Below are positions 9,104 through 17,296 of a stretch of 64,000 bases of DNA, in pieces. The DNA is taken from NCBI RefSeq assembly GCF_001565895.1, contig NZ_LSNE01000003.1, positions 707,184 through 771,183 of the forward strand, in the 5' to 3' direction. Every line of letters begins with the position of its first letter. Positions within the stretch are counted from its first letter, which is position 1. The translations under genes and the position numbers were made by a program. The notes under the pieces were generated by a model. It searched no databases, was not told where the DNA came from, and was given only the letters and a program-made list of their open reading frames with translations. Source of the stretch: Paraglaciecola hydrolytica (lineage in GTDB: Bacteria > Pseudomonadota > Gammaproteobacteria > Enterobacterales > Alteromonadaceae).

Positions 9104-10285
9104 TCAAAAATCAGGATAGAGTAAATAAGGCAAACGTTGTTGTTTAAATGCCTGCAAACCTGTTTGCCAACTTTGTTGGATTTGCTCAAGGCTTTGGCCT
9201 TGTTCGATGGCGAGGCGTAATTTGTCGGTACCGGCCAGTTTGTCCATAAAATCTGCGCGTTCGAAAAAACGCAAACCTTGTTGGGTAAATTGTTGATAGG
9301 CGCTGATGAACAAGCTTAAATCTAAGCCTTGTATGTCGCTGTTACGCAAATCGATACCCATTGATAGCTTGCCTTCAAGCTTAGGGTGTAGGGATGCGCC
9401 AGGACGTGATTCTGGGCTAAATTCAAAACTACCAAGTGCAACAGTGTCATGCCCCATTACCTGAAACGGAAAGTCGGTGCCTCTGCCAATGCTCACTGGT
9501 GTTGCTTCAAAAAAACATAAGGATGGATATAACTGGATTGATTGGCTGTTAGGTAAGTTAGGGCTGGGTGCTATGGGTAGCTCATAGGTCATATCTCGGC
9601 TGTAATGGGTATTACTGATGGTACTTAGTTTTAAGTCATTAGCCTGATTTATCCAGCCTTCGCCTTTAATCATTAAGGCCAGCTCAGCGACCGTCATACC
9701 GTGTAATACGGGGATGGGGTGCATGCCGACAAAAGACTGAAATTGTGGATCTAAAATCGGGCCATCAACAAACTTGCCATTAGGGTTGGGTCTGTCAAAC
9801 ACCATAAACTCGACACCCGTTTCGGCGGCGACTTCCATCATATAGTGCATGGAACTGATGAAAGTATAAAAGCGTACACCTACATCCTGAATATCAAAAA
9901 TTATTACATCCAGTTCAGCCATCAGCTCTGGATCAGGTTTTTTGTTCTTGCCATAAATCGACGTAATAGCAATGCCCGTAAGGCTGTCGACGTCGTTGTT
10001 AACATGGGCGCCAGCATCATGATCACCACGAAAACCATGTTCTGGGGCAAAAACTCTAGTGACCTTAATGTTGTTAGCCAACAAATAATCCAGCAGATGT
10101 TGCTCACCTACGCGGGATGTTTGGTTAACTACCAAGCCCACTCTTTTGTTTTGTAATAGAGGTAAATACAGCTCGCTGCGCTGTGCCCCTACTTGTATTT
10201 TGGCGGCACTAATCTTTTGTGAACAGGCAGATAATCCAAGGACTAGCAACAAAACGACGCAAAATTTGTGGAATAAGTGAGTCAT
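9104..10285 (-). CDS. namZ: NamZ-type exo-beta-N-acetylmuramidase (DUF1343, GH171), lipoprotein
   Basis: A 393-aa protein with a lipoprotein signal (LGLSAC, Cys21) and a full DUF1343 domain: KRVGLVVNQTSRVG, VFAPEHGFRG (Glu82), SIYGKNKKPDPELM, FDIQDVGVRFYTF, DRPNPNG and GRGTDFPFQ. The DUF1343 founder, B. subtilis YbbC/NamZ, splits terminal MurNAc from the non-reducing ends of peptide-free peptidoglycan strands, and sits beside nagZ, amiE and murQ. The same functional set surrounds this gene. It starts 3 bp after murQ ends, so the two are one operon. Action with the exported GH3 NagZ would trim glycan chains alternately to GlcNAc and MurNAc. Assignment of family is firm; enzymatic activity is inferred from family and context. 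Confidence 0.9.
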   Translation of the reverse strand: MTHLFHKFCVVLLLVLGLSACSQKISAAKIQVGAQRSELYLPLLQNKRVGLVVNQTSRVGEQHLLDYLLANNIKVTRVFAPEHGFRGDHDAGAHVNNDVDSLTGIAITSIYGKNKKPDPELMAELDVIIFDIQDVGVRFYTFISSMHYMMEVAAETGVEFMVFDRPNPNGKFVDGPILDPQFQSFVGMHPIPVLHGMTVAELALMIKGEGWINQANDLKLSTISNTHYSRDMTYELPIAPSPNLPNSQSIQLYPSLCFFEATPVSIGRGTDFPFQVMGHDTVALGSFEFSPESRPGASLHPKLEGKLSMGIDLRNSDIQGLDLSLFISAYQQFTQQGLRFFERADFMDKLAGTDKLRLAIEQGQSLEQIQQSWQTGLQAFKQQRLPYLLYPDF

Positions 10286-10288
10286 AAA

Positions 10289-11212
10289 CTATGCGATTTT
10301 AGCTTGTACGGCTTTACGTAAAAAGCCATGGTGCTGTTGTAACGACGCCACAGCATCTGCAGCGCTGACACCGGTGAGTATCATCATGATGGCGACTTTG
10401 GCTTCATTACCCGCCTGTTGCATCGCTTGAGTTGCTGTTTCCTCGTCGCAGTCTGTCGCTTGCATCACTATCAGTACCGCTCTGGCATAGAGTTTTTCGT
10501 TACTGGCGTTTACGTCAACCATCAAGTTTTGATAGGTTTTGCCAATGCGGATCATGCTGGCAGTGCTTAACATATTAAGAATGAGTTTTTGTGCGGTACC
10601 CGATTTCATGCGGGTTGAGCCGGTAAGTATTTCTGGGCCTACCGCTGCGCAAATTTCAACATCGGCCTCTTTACCAATCGCTGAATTAGGGTTGCAACTA
10701 ACTGATACACTTTTAGCGCCAATTTCACGGGCATACTTAAGTGCAGAAATAACATAGGGGGTACGGCCACTGGCAGCGATACCTACTAAGACATCTTTGG
10801 CATTGAAGTTAATGGCTTTTAAGTCGGCAATGGAAGCGCTTTGATTATCTTCAGCACCCTCAACCGCACGTTTAATCGCTTTTTCTCCGCCAGCAATAAT
10901 TCCTATCACCATGTTTTCGTTAACGCTGAAGGTTGGCATGCATTCAACTGCATCGAGTATACCTAAACGGCCACTGGTACCGGCGCCCAAATAAATAAGT
11001 CGCCCTTGTTGCTGAAAGGCTTCAACAATAAAATCCACTGCCTTGCCAATACTGGGTAAGGCCGGTTTGATAGCCAAGGCAACTTTTTGATCTTCATCGT
11101 TAATTTTTTGAAGGATCTGTTCGGTGGTTAACAAATCTATATCTAAAGTATCGTTATTACGGGTTTCAGATAATATCGAGTGGAGTTCGTTCAAAAGTGG
11201 ATTTCGATTCAT
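10289..11212 (-). CDS. murQ: N-acetylmuramic acid 6-phosphate etherase MurQ
   Basis: A 307-aa SIS-fold etherase that converts MurNAc-6-P to GlcNAc-6-P and D-lactate in the cytoplasm. It shows the MurQ features: LLTTEQILQKINDED at the N-terminus, LGAGTSGRLGILDAVEC (Glu90, at the position of the general acid in E. coli MurQ), GAEDN, a SIS motif GIAASGRTPYV, and GPEILTGSTRMKSGTAQK. Length matches the family (about 300). It lies between the symporter (100 bp upstream) and namZ (3 bp downstream), all on the minus strand. Its substrate must be phosphorylated, yet no PTS transporter or kinase gene is found nearby. Confidence 0.95.
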   Translation of the reverse strand: MNRNPLLNELHSILSETRNNDTLDIDLLTTEQILQKINDEDQKVALAIKPALPSIGKAVDFIVEAFQQQGRLIYLGAGTSGRLGILDAVECMPTFSVNENMVIGIIAGGEKAIKRAVEGAEDNQSASIADLKAINFNAKDVLVGIAASGRTPYVISALKYAREIGAKSVSVSCNPNSAIGKEADVEICAAVGPEILTGSTRMKSGTAQKLILNMLSTASMIRIGKTYQNLMVDVNASNEKLYARAVLIVMQATDCDEETATQAMQQAGNEAKVAIMMILTGVSAADAVASLQQHHGFLRKAVQAKIA

Positions 11213-11312
11213 TATTTTTTCACTTTAGCTGGAATTTTATTTGTTCAATGTGGGTAGTGTATTTTAATTCCCAGATAGAACCTACTTAGTCGTTACATTG
11301 ATCGTTTTGGCG

Positions 11313-12890
11313 TCAAGTCTCAGTGGCTGAGAGTGTATTCTGTGCATGACTCTTACCGCTACTACAAATTAAAAATGCCACGATTGTGCCTACACATAGT
11401 TGCCAGGTAAAGCCGAGGTCAAATACCCACGCTTGGGGTAGAAACAAAGCCATGACATAAGGCTGAAACATCAGTGTTAGGATAAAACCGCCAAGTAAGG
11501 CGGCCAATACACTATGTTGATTGCCACGTTGAGTAAACAGCACGGTAAAATACACACCTAATAAACCGCTATATGAAAACACCATGACACTTAAGGCAAA
11601 TTGCAGCAAAGGCATATCAGAATGTTGTTGCCAGAAATAACATAAACAGGCCATGGCCGACAGGGCTAGAGCGACTATCAACATGCCAAACTGCCCCGCT
11701 TTTACAAAGTGTTTATCATCAATATCTTTGTTAACGCGTTGACGCCAAGGGCGATACAAATCTTGTACTATCACCGAAGACATCGAATTAAGGCCAGAAT
11801 TTAAGGTAGATAAAGCCGCTGCCACTATACCAACAGTGACTAGAGCTTTGACTCCTGCTGGGATCTCATTTAATACGTAATACATAAAAATGGTCACCGA
11901 CTCACCTTGAAAACTCGGTACAATTTTATTGCCGCCACTGTGCATAATGTCGGGGCGGTCGTAATAGATATACAGCAGCAAACCTATGCTGATAAATACC
12001 AGCATAACGGGTATCACCATTAGCACAGAATAGATCATGGCTTTGCTGCCTTCGCGGGCATTTTTACAGGTTAATACTCGTTGAGTCATATCCTGATCCA
12101 AACCGAAAGCGGCAATGTTAAGTAATACAAAACCTGTGAGTACCGACCAGAAGTTAAAAACGCCGGCTGAAGAGAAATCCAGCGCAAAATTGAAAAACCT
12201 CAGTTTAGAATTTTGCCCTTCACCTGGCTCAGCCAAGGCATGATAAATAGTGCTTAAATCGGCGGGTATTGCGGCAAACAAAAAATAGACGACGGTGATC
12301 GCAGCTCCAACATAAATACTACATTGCAGCACATCACTGTAGATAACTGAACGAATTCCACCGTAAACCGTATACAACAAACCACAGGTAGCTATCAGTA
12401 AGATCGCTATAATGACGTGTGAACTCGCGATATCACCAAAGAGGATCATGGAAATGGCGATGGCCGCCATGTATAAACGCGCACCACTGGCAAAAATACG
12501 ACCAAATAAATACATGGTGCCTGCATATCGTTTAGCCGCCGCGCCAAAACGTTTTTCCAGTAATTCGTAAACGGTAAACACTTGTTGTTGGTAAAAGCGT
12601 GGTATTAAAAAATAAGACACAAAAAAAGCAGCGATGAGGGCGCCAATATTGGACGTAAGATAGGAAAAATCGCCACGATAACCCTGATCAGGGCCACCTA
12701 AAAAAGTGGCTGCAGATTGTGAGGTGGCTAATACGGAAATGGCCACCACCCACACAGGCATACTGTTACCACCGAGAAAATAATCTTTGCTGTTGGCTGA
12801 GCTACGATTAAAAAACCAGCCCGAACCTAGCAATAATAAGCCATAAGCCGCAAAAACCAGCCAGTCTAAGCTTGTATATTGCTCGAGCAT
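11313..12890 (-). CDS. SSS-family sodium:solute symporter, likely for MurNAc or related sugar
   Basis: A 525-aa membrane protein with about 13-14 hydrophobic spans. SSF-family signatures include DYFLGGNSMPVWVVAIS, TSQSAATFLGGPDQGY and YTVYGGIRSVIYSDVLQ. The family couples Na+ to uptake of sugars, amino acids or vitamins. First gene of a minus-strand unit with murQ and namZ, so MurNAc or a peptidoglycan-derived sugar is the best substrate guess. That is context inference; sequence alone does not fix the substrate. It shares a 207-bp divergent promoter region with alr. Use of a symporter instead of a PTS means that imported MurNAc would arrive unphosphorylated. Confidence 0.85.
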   Translation of the reverse strand: MLEQYTSLDWLVFAAYGLLLLGSGWFFNRSSANSKDYFLGGNSMPVWVVAISVLATSQSAATFLGGPDQGYRGDFSYLTSNIGALIAAFFVSYFLIPRFYQQQVFTVYELLEKRFGAAAKRYAGTMYLFGRIFASGARLYMAAIAISMILFGDIASSHVIIAILLIATCGLLYTVYGGIRSVIYSDVLQCSIYVGAAITVVYFLFAAIPADLSTIYHALAEPGEGQNSKLRFFNFALDFSSAGVFNFWSVLTGFVLLNIAAFGLDQDMTQRVLTCKNAREGSKAMIYSVLMVIPVMLVFISIGLLLYIYYDRPDIMHSGGNKIVPSFQGESVTIFMYYVLNEIPAGVKALVTVGIVAAALSTLNSGLNSMSSVIVQDLYRPWRQRVNKDIDDKHFVKAGQFGMLIVALALSAMACLCYFWQQHSDMPLLQFALSVMVFSYSGLLGVYFTVLFTQRGNQHSVLAALLGGFILTLMFQPYVMALFLPQAWVFDLGFTWQLCVGTIVAFLICSSGKSHAQNTLSATET

Positions 12891-13097
12891 GTTTACCTAC
12901 CCAAAGTCTATTTTGATTAAATTTAGAATATATTATTCATTAATTGTTGTATACAAAGAAATAATAATTGACTGATGATCAGCAAATAATGTGGTTTTTT
13001 GTCCTTTCGCAGTGACTTTCAGATGTATTGCTATTAACAGTCAACCATTTAATAGTTTATTCTCGTTCATTAAATATTTTTAGTAGGTAAACAGGCT
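12891..13097. promoter_or_regulatory. Divergent promoter region, symporter-murQ-namZ / alr
   Basis: This AT-rich region has an imperfect palindrome GAATA-TAT-TATTC at 12926-12938, similar in form to GAATAATTATTC near amiD (1120-1131). It may be a shared operator, but AT-rich sequence produces such matches easily. Confidence 0.35.
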
Positions 13098-14168
13098 GTG
13101 CTGGGCAGACAAACATTCGCAACAATCAATCTAAAGGCGCTACAACATAATTTTAGTGTTATGTCTCAATGTGCTTTAGGCAGTAATACTATAGCCGTGA
13201 TTAAGGCAGATGCCTATGGACATGGCGCTCAACAAGTTGCCCAAGCATTAGCATCACAAGCCAAGGTTTTTGCTGTGGCCTTTATCGATGAAGCCTTGGC
13301 ATTGCGTGAGCAAGGTATAACTCAAGCCATTTTATTGCTTGAAGGAGTCATGAGCGAAGATGAAATGGCTTGTGCCAAACAGCATAACTTTTGGGTAATG
13401 TTGCATAGTGTTGAGCATTTCAGTTGGTTGCGGGCACTAGAAAAAAATCAACGCCCTGTTTTTTGGATTAAAGTTGATAGTGGCATGCATCGTTTGGGCA
13501 TTAGCTTGCAAGATGCAGATGTAGTACTCAAGGCTAATCAAGACTTAATTCAGCCTGATACTGTGCTGTGCAGTCATCTAGCTTGTGCCGACGAGCTACA
13601 AAATTCGCTAAACCTTAAGCAAATGGGAATATTACGTGATCTTGCCAAGGCCTACAATTTGCCTTTGAGCATGGCAAACTCGGCAGGTATTGCGAACTGG
13701 CCTGATACCCACGCTAAGTGGAATCGATTAGGGATTGCTCTGTATGGTTGCGCTCAGCCAGCGGATGCTAAGGCAGGTTTGTTGCCTGTAATGAGTTTAC
13801 ATGCCCCCATTATTGGACTGCGTAACATTGGAGTGGGTGAATCTGTAGGTTATGCGCAGAGCTGGACGGCAACACGGCCGACAACCATTGCTACCCTAGC
13901 CATAGGTTATGCAGATGGTTATCCACGTCATGCAAAAACAGGTACGCCTGCTTGGATACATGGCCAGCGAATTTCTTTAGTGGGTCGGGTATCTATGGAT
14001 ATGATTACTCTTGATGTCACAGATTTACCCCAGGTGCAGATCGGCGACAGTGTTGAGTTGTGGGGCGAAAACATCTTAGTTGAAGAGGTGGCATTAAATG
14101 CGTCGAGCATTTCTTATGAGCTACTAACTCGTATTTCCCCTCGGGTAAAACGCCGCTACATCAAGTAA
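13098..14168 (+). CDS. alr: Alanine racemase
   Basis: A 356-aa PLP enzyme interconverting L- and D-alanine. The PLP lysine lies in AVIKADAYGHG (Lys36); further family landmarks are HRLGIS, RLGIALYG, VGYAQSW (catalytic Tyr region near 255), ATLAIGYADGYPRH, VGRVSMDMITLDV and the C-terminal YELLTRISPRVKRRY. Length is normal. The start is a GTG at 13098 with TAGG about 10 nt upstream. It is divergent from the symporter-murQ-namZ unit. A racemase here could turn D-Ala freed from stem peptides into L-Ala for catabolism, in addition to any biosynthetic role. A convergent hairpin at 14191 separates it from the NhaC-type gene. Confidence 0.95.
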   Translation: MLGRQTFATINLKALQHNFSVMSQCALGSNTIAVIKADAYGHGAQQVAQALASQAKVFAVAFIDEALALREQGITQAILLLEGVMSEDEMACAKQHNFWVMLHSVEHFSWLRALEKNQRPVFWIKVDSGMHRLGISLQDADVVLKANQDLIQPDTVLCSHLACADELQNSLNLKQMGILRDLAKAYNLPLSMANSAGIANWPDTHAKWNRLGIALYGCAQPADAKAGLLPVMSLHAPIIGLRNIGVGESVGYAQSWTATRPTTIATLAIGYADGYPRHAKTGTPAWIHGQRISLVGRVSMDMITLDVTDLPQVQIGDSVELWGENILVEEVALNASSISYELLTRISPRVKRRYIK

Positions 14169-14190
14169 GCATAATTAAGTGAGCTCAATA

Positions 14191-14218
14191 GTGCTTAACC
14201 TGCTAACAGGCTAAGCAC
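14191..14218. terminator. Hairpin between convergent alr and NhaC-type gene
   Basis: GTGCTTA-A-CCTG-CTAA-CAGG-C-TAAGCAC forms a near-perfect 28-nt hairpin between two converging genes. There is no strong T-run on either side, so it is a weak intrinsic terminator at best or an mRNA 3'-end structure. Confidence 0.5.
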
Positions 14219-14237
14219 GCAGAGTATAAAAACTGTC

Positions 14238-15617
14238 TTAAGCAATCATGATTACGCTAGCGACAGTGTAAGCAATGATACTTAATCCCCCAGCAAATAA
14301 AGCATAAGGCATTTGGGTTTTAACGTGGGTTAATAAATCACAGCCCGCTGCTATTGATGAAATAGCCGTGGTATCAGAAATAGGTGAGCAATGATCACCA
14401 AATACCCCACCACCTAATATCGCCGCGATAACTAATGACGGCGGTAAACCTAAGGATTGGATCAAAGGTACGCCGATGGGCACTAATATGGCAAACGTAC
14501 CCCACGAGGTACCGGTCGTAAACGACATGATCCCGCCTGCGATAAACAGCATAGGCGCCACCAATATTAATGGTAAGTAATCACCAACTAGCCCAGCCAC
14601 AAATACCCCAGTACCTAGGGTTTTTAAGCTGGCTCCTAAGGTGAGTGATAACAAAACAATAGTCACGACAGGTAATAATTCACCAATTCCTTTAAAACCT
14701 AAGTGCACCACTTCTTGATGAGTAAAGCGTTTGTGCCAAATTAACAATAAGTACGCCACCACACAGGCCAAAAAGGTGGAATACAACACGGATTTAGTGC
14801 CACTACCTTGAATTAAACTGCCATTACCTGTCCATAACATAAAAGCAATCATGCCAAAAATCATGACGGCCAAAGGTAGTAACATAAAACGCGCTTTAGT
14901 GGGGGCCGCACTCTCAAGCTCTTGATTAGTGGTTGCGCAGTTTTTTTCTGCTTCACGCATTGGCCCGTGTACTTTGTCTTTGGCGATGGTGTAGGCAACC
15001 ACAGCCAATGTGATAAGGGCATAAAAGTTTAAGGGGATGGTGCCAACTAAAATGCTTACCGGTGTGTCGTCGCCCAAGTCATAATTGCTTAAAAGACCAA
15101 TAACTAATGCACCCCAGCCGTTTAATAGGATCAGAATACAAACCGGTGCGCTGGTACTGTCAATAATATAAGCCAGTCGTGCTCTACTCATTTTGTATTT
15201 ATCAAATAAACCGCGCGCTAGTATACCTGCCGTTAAGACACTTAAATTCGATTCGATAAAGACCGCAATACCGGTAAACATGGTCAGTGAGCCAACCTGT
15301 CTTTTACTTTTAGCGATACCTTTGCTGATGAGTAAATTGACGGTAGCGGCAACACCACCGGAATCACGGATAAAGGCCAGTAAGGCGCCCACTAATAAAC
15401 TAAACAGTAATACTCTGGCGTTGCCAGGATCACTGACTATCGAAACAATCTGTTCAATAGAATTAATTGGCGTCATCCACAAAGACTGCTCTGGCAGTCC
15501 AATTAGGGTAATCAGCTCCGCGCTGATAATGGCCATAAATAAAGCCAAGATGACTTCTTTTTTCCAGAAAACCACCACGATGGCGACTATAGGGGGGATA
15601 ATTGAATATGCGTCCAT
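14238..15617 (-). CDS. NhaC-family Na+/H+ antiporter-like transporter
   Basis: A 459-aa protein with about 11-12 membrane spans: SIIPPIVAIVVVFWKKEVILAL at the start, SNLSVLTAGILARGLFDKY, FTTGTSWGTFAILVPIGVPL and GGGVFGDHCSPISDTTAISS. These are hallmarks of the NhaC/YuiF-type branch of the ion transporter superfamily, in which some members exchange Na+ for H+ and others move amino acids or organic acids. It converges with alr. Given the D-Ala and lactate chemistry of the locus, an amino-acid or lactate exchange role is possible, but that is speculation; the family call is secure. Confidence 0.85.
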   Translation of the reverse strand: MDAYSIIPPIVAIVVVFWKKEVILALFMAIISAELITLIGLPEQSLWMTPINSIEQIVSIVSDPGNARVLLFSLLVGALLAFIRDSGGVAATVNLLISKGIAKSKRQVGSLTMFTGIAVFIESNLSVLTAGILARGLFDKYKMSRARLAYIIDSTSAPVCILILLNGWGALVIGLLSNYDLGDDTPVSILVGTIPLNFYALITLAVVAYTIAKDKVHGPMREAEKNCATTNQELESAAPTKARFMLLPLAVMIFGMIAFMLWTGNGSLIQGSGTKSVLYSTFLACVVAYLLLIWHKRFTHQEVVHLGFKGIGELLPVVTIVLLSLTLGASLKTLGTGVFVAGLVGDYLPLILVAPMLFIAGGIMSFTTGTSWGTFAILVPIGVPLIQSLGLPPSLVIAAILGGGVFGDHCSPISDTTAISSIAAGCDLLTHVKTQMPYALFAGGLSIIAYTVASVIMIA

Positions 15618-16033
15618 ATAAGTTCCTGTGAATTAACTGCAATTTACCCATTGCTATTGTTTTTTATAGTGCCTGCATACTGGGCTATTCAGTGAATGAG
15701 GTCAATAAAATGGTAGTAAACTCAGTAGATTAAGTAATATTTTATTCTTAGCTAAATTTATACCCGCAATAACTGATACTTAATTATATATTTTACTACT
15801 GATCTAAATTGTCGCTTTATGGTAATTTTACTTACCTTTTGGGCAAGTTATATCCTAGGGTTAAGTGGTTTTAAGCCGAGCGTAATTATTGCATTTAGGT
15901 CTGTAATAGTTGCTGAAGGTAGACAGAATTTTTAATCTAAATAAAAAATAACGTTAAAAATCAATAGATTGATTTTTGGCATTGAAATGGCATATGGCTT
16001 CAGTACAAACAATTACTTAAATATGGAATTTGT
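15618..16033. other. AT-rich intergenic region with a perfect palindrome
   Basis: No gene was found in this stretch. A perfect 22-bp palindrome lies at 15956-15977: AAAAATCAAT and ATTGATTTTT around AG. The two-base centre suits a dimer operator better than an RNA hairpin. It stands 57 bp before the small ORF at 16034. Confidence 0.45.
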
Positions 16034-16177
16034 ATGACTGAAGCCAATAAAACTACTGCCTCTGAAAAGATTATTGTAGCTAATAAACAATATTCTAATA
16101 AAACAGTTACACATTTTAACTGGTTTGCGCGTTTTGAAAACTCGCAAACTGAAAAATACACTGTACTTAAGCCTTAA
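16034..16177 (+). CDS. Small hypothetical protein, 47 aa
   Basis: An ATG at 16034 with a weak GGA 6 nt upstream opens a 47-codon frame ending in TAA at 16175-16177. The peptide is hydrophilic and Thr/Asn/Lys-rich, with one aromatic patch (HFNWFARFEN, residues 27-36), no signal peptide and no membrane span. It ends 48 bp before the diguanylate cyclase gene and lies downstream of the palindrome at 15956. Not a family that I recognise. It may be a genuine small protein co-transcribed with the GGDEF gene, or a chance frame in AT-rich DNA. Confidence 0.35.
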   Translation: MTEANKTTASEKIIVANKQYSNKTVTHFNWFARFENSQTEKYTVLKP

Positions 16178-16225
16178 TTTTACCCTCGGGCGATGGTTAA
16201 GATAAATATCAGTTACAAGGAATGA

Positions 16226-17188
16226 ATGATGTCATCACTAGATTGTAATATTCAGGAATCAATCCCGGAGTTTTTTCCGGAAGATACCTGCGCCAGCCGA
16301 TTGCAGATGCTACTGCTGGCTAGCCCCGCTGAGGCTCAAGCAATAAGGCGCTTGTTGGGTGAGAATTACGAGATAGTGGTAGTGGGCAGCATAGATGAGC
16401 TACTACCCTGTATTTATCAACATGACTTTTCATTGATTGTGCTTTACCCACAAACTTTAGGCATGACAGGTGTGGAATGTGTTAATCAACTCAAAACCAA
16501 TCAATTTTGTGGAGAGATCCCTGTAATTTCGGTGTTGGCTGAGCACACAAGGGCAGAAGAATTTGCCGTCATTCAGGCCGGTGCGATTGATTGTGTGATT
16601 ATGCCAGTTAAGCCTGTGATCCTTTGCGCTAAAATTCAAAATCATATGGCTACCGCTGAGCGTATTAAGCAATTAGAGGTGGCGTCCTGTACTGATGGTT
16701 TGACCGGTCTTAACAACCGAACACAACTAGAAACAGTACTCACCAGAGAATGGTTTAATGCAAGGCGAGGTCAGCATTTTATTTCAGCGCTAATGATCGA
16801 TGTGGATTATTTTAAAGATTTTAATGATACCTATGGGCATTTGCGCGGTGATGAATGTCTGAAATCCATTGCTGAGATGGTACATAGAACTCGGCGCAGG
16901 GGATCTGATTTTGCAGCTCGTTTTGGTGGTGAGGAATTTATTATGATCTTGCCGTTTACTGATAGTGAGGGGGCCGCCAAGTTGGCTCAACGCTTAGTAC
17001 AGCGTGTAAGACAGTTGGCTATTCAAAATGCACAGCAAGATGGTAGTCCGGTTACTATCAGTATCGGAGTAAGCACTTGTGCTCCTCACACTATGGAGTT
17101 TGATAGCGACAAACCTTGGCAATTGATTGAGCTAGCTGATAAAAATTTATATAAGGCGAAAGAGTTGGGCCGCGACCGGTTTTGTTAA
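16226..17188 (+). CDS. Diguanylate cyclase, receiver-like + GGDEF
   Basis: 320 aa, two domains. A receiver-like domain (about 25-145) has LLLASPAEAQ, SLIVLYPQTLGMTGVE and IMPVKPV; the usual phospho-acceptor Asp is replaced by Tyr (VLYPQ where VLDxx is expected), although the late Lys (VKP) is kept. A GGDEF domain follows (about 155-320) with DGLTGLNNR, DVDYFKDFNDTYGH and the active-site variant GGEEF. An RxxD inhibitory site (RGSD) stands five residues before it. So the cyclase should make c-di-GMP and be product-inhibited, but the receiver is unlikely to be phosphorylated on Asp. Two starts are possible, 16226 and 16229, after AAGG at 16217. Confidence 0.9.
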   Translation: MMSSLDCNIQESIPEFFPEDTCASRLQMLLLASPAEAQAIRRLLGENYEIVVVGSIDELLPCIYQHDFSLIVLYPQTLGMTGVECVNQLKTNQFCGEIPVISVLAEHTRAEEFAVIQAGAIDCVIMPVKPVILCAKIQNHMATAERIKQLEVASCTDGLTGLNNRTQLETVLTREWFNARRGQHFISALMIDVDYFKDFNDTYGHLRGDECLKSIAEMVHRTRRRGSDFAARFGGEEFIMILPFTDSEGAAKLAQRLVQRVRQLAIQNAQQDGSPVTISIGVSTCAPHTMEFDSDKPWQLIELADKNLYKAKELGRDRFC

Positions 17189-17215
17189 AGGGGTAAACAA
17201 AGTGCTAAATCACCT

Positions 17216-17249
17216 AAGATGCCAGTCAGTTTGAACTGACTGGCATCTT
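17216..17249. terminator. Bidirectional terminator, perfect 16-bp arms
   Basis: AAGATGCCAGTCAGTT (17216-17231) and its exact reverse complement (17234-17249) are separated by TG. It sits between the converging GGDEF and prlC genes, followed on the plus strand by GATTTT. Arms of this length are unusual; function as a shared terminator is inferred from position. Confidence 0.7.
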
Positions 17250-17296
17250 GATTTTAATACTTGAGACGTTCACAAGTAGTTACTTTTTTCACCGGT

